From Paenibacillus sp. OK003 (GTDB lineage: Bacteria; Bacillota; Bacilli; Paenibacillales; Paenibacillaceae): 64,000 nt of DNA. The stretch spans positions 296,224 to 360,223 of the forward strand of contig NZ_FOBD01000007.1 of the NCBI RefSeq assembly GCF_900109515.1, written 5' to 3'. The number at the start of each line of letters is the position of its first letter. Position 1 is the first letter of the stretch. The notes under the pieces are model-generated. The model was not told the DNA's origin, searched no databases, and saw nothing but the letters and a program-made list of their open reading frames with translations. A program made the position numbers and the translations under genes. This document shows, in pieces, positions 60,416 to 64,000 of the stretch.

Positions 60416-61347
60416 ATGAATAATATTCAATATAATCTAAAATTCGAAAAACTCGTCGCTGAATTAGAACTTGGTGAGTTAATCAGTACACCCAAGGCAA
60501 TCTCGGGTGGGCTTTTACATCGTATGTATGCCATCGAAACTACACATGCCAAATATGCTGTGAAAGCACTTAATCCTCAAATTATGAGTAGACCTACAGC
60601 TATGCAGAATTATATCCAATCCGAACAAATAGCAAACGTTGCAGCAAATTTTATCCATGCTCAACCTGCCAAAGTGATAAACGGTTCTTCAATGCAGATA
60701 TTAGATCATCAATGTTATCTTATATTTGACTGGATCGACGGTAAAAGTCTAGAGTTTCAGGAAGTAACCGAAACCCATTGTGAGCATATGGGCATGATTC
60801 TTGCGGATATTCATAAAACTGATTTTTCACAGCTTCATATTCCTGACCTTCAGTTGGAGCTGACAACATTCAAAAGCTCTATGAGTGGAGTATTCAGGCA
60901 AAAAAAGCATCAGTAATGCTGGCCTCAAATACAGTTATTAGCCATAGAGATCTTGAACCTAAGAACGTGATGTGTCAGCAGGACAACCCCATCATTATTG
61001 ATTGGGAATCAGCGGGTTATATCAATCCGATGCATGATCTGGTGGAAACAGCGATGTATTGGTCAGTAGATCACGCCGGAAACGTGGACAAAGAAAAATT
61101 CTTGGCTTTTATAGATGGATATCGGTCTCGAGAGGGGAATTTAAACGCCAATTGGAGAATGGTTCTCGAAAATGGCTTTGCCGGAAAATTGGACTGGCTC
61201 GAATACAGTCTGAAACGCTCTTTGTGGATTGAATGCACAGACGATGAAGAACAACAAATGGGAACATCACAAGTTATATGGACTATAGAAGCTTTAAAAC
61301 AATACGAGGATATGATCTCAGATGTTGAGAACTGGTTGAGCAGCTAA
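60416..61347 (+). pseudogene. Aminoglycoside-phosphotransferase-like gene split by a frameshift
   Basis: The first frame (60416-60916) encodes the N-lobe and hinge (GGLLHRMYAIETTHAKYAVK, CYLIFDWIDGKSLEF, MGMILADIHKTDF) and stops. The second (60916-61347) encodes VISHRDLEPKNVMCQQDNPI then IIDWESAGYINP, the catalytic loop and metal Asp. Reading the second frame upstream gives LYEWSIQAKKASVML, which continues the protein, so one indel near 60880-60900 separates them. Inactive unless the shift is a sequencing error. It lies next to two damaged GNAT ends, suggesting local decay. Confidence 0.8.
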
Positions 61348-61398
61348 ATCCGAGATCCGAGATAATTTTATCCGATAAAACGGAAAGGTGTGAGCTAC

Positions 61399-61692
61399 AT
61401 GGTAAACGATAAAGAAACATTAAGAACATGCGAACAAGGCCATTCCTATTACAAAAGTAGCGATTGTCCAACCTGTCCGGTCTGTGAGAAGGCACGAAAA
61501 CCGAAAGAGGGATTTCTCTCATTGCTGTCGGCACCCGCTAGACGTGCACTGGAGAATCAGGGAATTACGACAGTACAGCTACTCTCGCAATACACAGAAA
61601 AAGAGATTCTGAAGCTGCACGGGATTGGGCCTTCTGCGATCCCCAAACTTCGACAAGCACTCGAAGAAGAGGGATTATCTTTTAATAAATAA
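61399..61692 (+). CDS. Small protein with zinc motif and RpoA-CTD-like helix-hairpin-helix
   Basis: 97 residues from ATG 61399, with AAAGG about 10 bases upstream. The N-terminus has a CxxCxxC arrangement (SSDCPTCPVCEKARKPKEGF). Residues 45-95 (LSAPARRALENQGITTVQLL, EKEILKLHGIGPSAIPKLRQ) match the helix-hairpin-helix of the RNA polymerase alpha C-terminal domain, as in other stand-alone RpoA-CTD-like proteins. Nucleic-acid binding is likely; role unknown. Confidence 0.78.
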   Translation: MVNDKETLRTCEQGHSYYKSSDCPTCPVCEKARKPKEGFLSLLSAPARRALENQGITTVQLLSQYTEKEILKLHGIGPSAIPKLRQALEEEGLSFNK

Positions 61693-61718
61693 CCCTCTTC
61701 ACTCTTAATCTAATCTCC

Positions 61719-62657
61719 CTAAACCAAACCTGAAGCCAATTCCTCAACCGTCACCTGATACAACAGATTTCCCTCACTGAGGAGCAGTTGGTTCTGACGA
61801 AAATCCTGACGTGCCTGCTTGAAGGGATTATTCTGTTCATTCACGAACTCAATCTTCTGCCCTTTTGTAAGTATGCCGGGCTTCTCCATTTTCTTGAGAA
61901 CAAACGTCCCGTGTTTACCATACCCGGCATCGAACAAAAAATGATACCCATCCGTACAGAAACCGGAGGAGCCGGATAGGTTAGGATCTACCAATGTTAC
62001 TTTAGGTTGCTGGGTACCGCCGGAAACACAGCCAAGCATAAAATCGGTATAATAATAAAACCATACCTGCTGTTCATTCACTACATTGAGTGCGTAACAA
62101 TCGGCAATATCGGCTGTATGGTCTTCGTATAGTTTGTTACCGTGCATATCCCAGGCTAACAGTCCTTGTGAGCCAATCGGATTATTCCACCCATTGTTCC
62201 CGAATACACCCTCGTCAAAGTAGCTGGTCCAAATGGTCCCGTTCTCGGTCACCTGCACACTCTGAATACCGTCTCCCAGCAGAAACTCGCGAATCGTGTT
62301 TCCTTCCTGATCACACACTTTGGCGTTCAGATCATACTTGTCATTCCCATAATACGTGCAGCGCGCCCCGACGAGCAGCAGGTGACCATGTAATGGTTGC
62401 ACGTAATGATAATTGAACGTTTGCCCCCAAATAACAACTTCCTCAATGGATTGCTCCGTCACAATCAGAACTTTGTATGTGTAGGTTTGGTTTAGTTTGG
62501 TCTGTACAAACATGCCTTGTTTTCTTTCGGGAATTTGGTTTATGAGCAGCACATAGACCCGACCATCGCCGCCCCACTGAGTGGAAACTATATCGAAGCC
62601 TTCCAAATGTGTTGAAATCTCTGCAAAGGGCAGAAGTATTATCTTGGGATTGGACAT
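61719..62657 (-). CDS. Hypothetical beta-propeller-like protein
   Basis: 312 residues. No signal peptide. Repeated short strands of the type RVYVLLINQI, HLLLVGARCTYY, GTIWTSYFDEGVFGNNGWNN and HFLFDAGYGKHGTFVL suggest a propeller fold. The motif GTIW.SYFDEGVFGN..W is shared with uncharacterised Gram-positive proteins. Cytoplasmic, monocistronic. Function unknown. Confidence 0.7.
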   Translation of the reverse strand: MSNPKIILLPFAEISTHLEGFDIVSTQWGGDGRVYVLLINQIPERKQGMFVQTKLNQTYTYKVLIVTEQSIEEVVIWGQTFNYHYVQPLHGHLLLVGARCTYYGNDKYDLNAKVCDQEGNTIREFLLGDGIQSVQVTENGTIWTSYFDEGVFGNNGWNNPIGSQGLLAWDMHGNKLYEDHTADIADCYALNVVNEQQVWFYYYTDFMLGCVSGGTQQPKVTLVDPNLSGSSGFCTDGYHFLFDAGYGKHGTFVLKKMEKPGILTKGQKIEFVNEQNNPFKQARQDFRQNQLLLSEGNLLYQVTVEELASGLV

Positions 62658-63122
62658 TGGATTGTTCCTCCTTGAACGTTAGTGCAGATGTGCCATCTGC
62701 ACGAATTAAGTACAGTATGCAGGAAGAATACCCTGCCGAACACGGCGTAAGTATAGCGAAGGCTTTCTTTTATTGATAAGTGACTTGAACTGGTGAAATG
62801 GGTATCGTTTTGCTTCTTTGCATTGTATAATAAGACGGTTATGTAAAATATTATGCGAGGAAATGTTAACGTCAGCTCAATTTGATTATGATCACCCGTT
62901 GTAGGTCCTCGATATGGACCCCATACTTTATCAAATCAGTACGAGTCCATAATACGTTTGTCAGATAAAAACATACACCCCGACCTAAGATGGTAGATCT
63001 AAGGACGGGGTTGTTATCATCCAATTATTCAAAAAAATGGCCAAATGAACTGCATATAGATGTGGATAAGATTAATCCACCTAAGGGGAAGGGATTGGCT
63101 GCTAAATTAAGGAGGAGATATA
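62658..63122. other. Gene-free stretch
   Basis: 465 bases without a convincing gene. It holds a strong hairpin (ACCCCGaCCT...AGGaCGGGGT, 62977-63011) with only a weak T-run, probably a terminator or attenuator ahead of the phosphatase gene. Confidence 0.55.
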
Positions 63123-63737
63123 TTGAAGATTTTCTTAGTAAGACACGGGATGGATGAGGAGGGGTACAGAGGTGGTTGGAGTCAGCGAGGGCTCATTGAA
63201 GAAGGTGTTACTCAATCGGAGAGACTCGGAGACTACCTGCACCATCATTTAGAGCAATATAACATAAACACGGTGATTAGTAGTGATCTTCCGCGTGCAG
63301 TTCAGACTGCCAAAGAGCTTGAAAAAAGGCTTAACATCAAAGGGGATTACCTGAAAGACTGGAGAGAAATGAATAACGGAGATTTGGCTGGCATGCCAAA
63401 CAAGGAAGCTGAAGTGAAATATGCAGGAGTTTATTTTAACACTCTTGGAATGGATGCCCCGTTTCCAGGAGGAGAAAGCCCTCGGGATTTTTATAACAGA
63501 ATATGTACATCCTTTCGAGATTTATGCCAGAGTATAGAGGAGCAAAAGATCAAATCCAATGTTCTACTGGTCACGCACGGCGGAGTAATCAACATCCTTT
63601 ATTATCTCTTAGGAAACCAAAATTGGACTAATACATCGGGGTTCCATTCTATCGGGAATACCAGTGTTCATACGGTTGAAAAAGGACTAAATGGTTGGGA
63701 GTTTAGCAGCATGAATATGATGAGTCATCTAGGTTAG
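63123..63737 (+). CDS. Histidine phosphatase family protein
   Basis: 204 residues from TTG 63123, with AAGGAGG upstream. The N-terminal RHG motif (FLVRHGMDEEG, catalytic His8) and second catalytic His in LLVTHGGVINIL; ISSDLPRAVQTAKEL supplies the conserved Arg. Phosphoglycerate-mutase-like phosphatase of unspecific substrate; the RGGW insertion after RHG is seen in some Bacillales members. Monocistronic. Confidence 0.92.
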   Translation: MKIFLVRHGMDEEGYRGGWSQRGLIEEGVTQSERLGDYLHHHLEQYNINTVISSDLPRAVQTAKELEKRLNIKGDYLKDWREMNNGDLAGMPNKEAEVKYAGVYFNTLGMDAPFPGGESPRDFYNRICTSFRDLCQSIEEQKIKSNVLLVTHGGVINILYYLLGNQNWTNTSGFHSIGNTSVHTVEKGLNGWEFSSMNMMSHLG

Positions 63738-63784
63738 AAAAGTATAAATGCAGCAATTTTCACAACAATTAAATCTTTTTTTAG

Positions 63785-64000
63785 TCATGATAAAGACTGC
63801 CGACAGGTGCCGTCAGTCTTTATAATATATAGGTTCATTCCCTTTGCTACCAGCAACCTTTCTTTCGTATCTAGCTTTTTTAGCAGTTCTACTTGAGATT
63901 CGAGCAGATGAATCCGTGCTTCTTGTTTTGCAATGATTTCTTCCTGCGATAACTCTCTTTGTAAAGGGCGACCTGAGGCTTCTTTTCGGGAGTCAGACAA
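63785..64000 (-). CDS. IS3-type OrfA-like fragment (5' end outside window)
   Basis: The visible part is polar and helical: GRPLQRELSQEEIIAKQEAR then LLESQVELLKKLDTKERLL, like the leucine-zipper end of IS3/IS150-type OrfA transposase subunits. An AAAAAAG run sits in VELLKK, where IS3 elements often shift -1; in that frame the protein would end NEPIYYKD at 63813, inside a terminator-like hairpin (63791-63822). Either a programmed shift or an inactivating indel is possible. Family assignment is tentative. Confidence 0.5.
   Translation of the reverse strand: MSDSRKEASGRPLQRELSQEEIIAKQEARIHLLESQVELLKKLDTKERLLVAKGMNLYIIKTDGTCRQSLS

Noticed and set aside
60880..60920. Programmed frameshift in the phosphotransferase-like gene
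   Set aside because: The A7 run (60901-60907) lies after the point where the second frame becomes protein-like, and no phosphotransferase is known to use recoding; an indel is simpler.

Overview
The window looks like chromosome of a Gram-positive, endospore-forming Bacillales member, most likely Paenibacillus. The reasons are strong AAGGAGG-type ribosome binding sites, frequent TTG/GTG starts, a Spo0E-like protein, YesM/YesN-type two-component regulators beside a sugar ABC transporter, YpsA, an ECF sigma factor with a DUF4179 anti-sigma factor, and typical intrinsic terminators. The genus is an inference.

Layout. 1-3.5 kb: end of a sensor kinase, a degenerate kinase-like protein and a class A penicillin-binding protein. 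3.7-13.6 kb, mostly minus strand: two-gene ThrE-type exporter, LD-carboxypeptidase, sigma/anti-sigma pair, GNAT-Nudix fusion, lone FlgB, SpeD, YpsA and an RluA-type pseudouridine synthase. 13.7-22.5 kb: a small surface-like protein, a glycosyltransferase, an Rpn-type nuclease, a Cys-rich mini-ORF, RecQ, a gene-free stretch with inverted repeats, and a B12-binding radical SAM protein.

22.8-32.9 kb is the notable region: an integron-like cassette array. A tyrosine recombinase (22854-23969) is followed by a candidate attI (crossover at 24094/24095) and ten AT-rich cassettes. Each carries one gene (cassette 8 carries two) and ends in a 98-193 bp attC-like site. The start of every cassette (GTTA...) is the reverse complement of the R'' arm at its own end over about 13-19 bp, as expected if each cassette was once a circle closed at G^TT. 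Most of the sites can be drawn as a three-armed cloverleaf on the outer stem. The recombinase lacks the extra segment typical of IntI. Cargo includes a putative abortive-infection protein, a GIY-YIG nuclease, an alpha/beta hydrolase, a DUF6933 protein, a zinc ribbon protein, membrane proteins and a self-regulated HTH unit. An eleventh, broken gene lies beyond the last site.

33.2-46 kb: Spo0E-like protein, a sugar ABC transporter with its YesM/YesN system, an FGGY kinase, and a FusB-type EF-G-binding protein behind an attenuator-like leader. 45.7-64 kb: flavodoxin-fold reductase with a divergent HxlR regulator, DUF4085, a HAD-kinase-like fusion, a CDF metal exporter with a clear promoter/operator, a two-component system plus ABC exporter operon, then Nudix, DUF4275, GNATs, a frameshifted phosphotransferase and several gene remnants. 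A phosphatase and a transposase-like fragment close the window.
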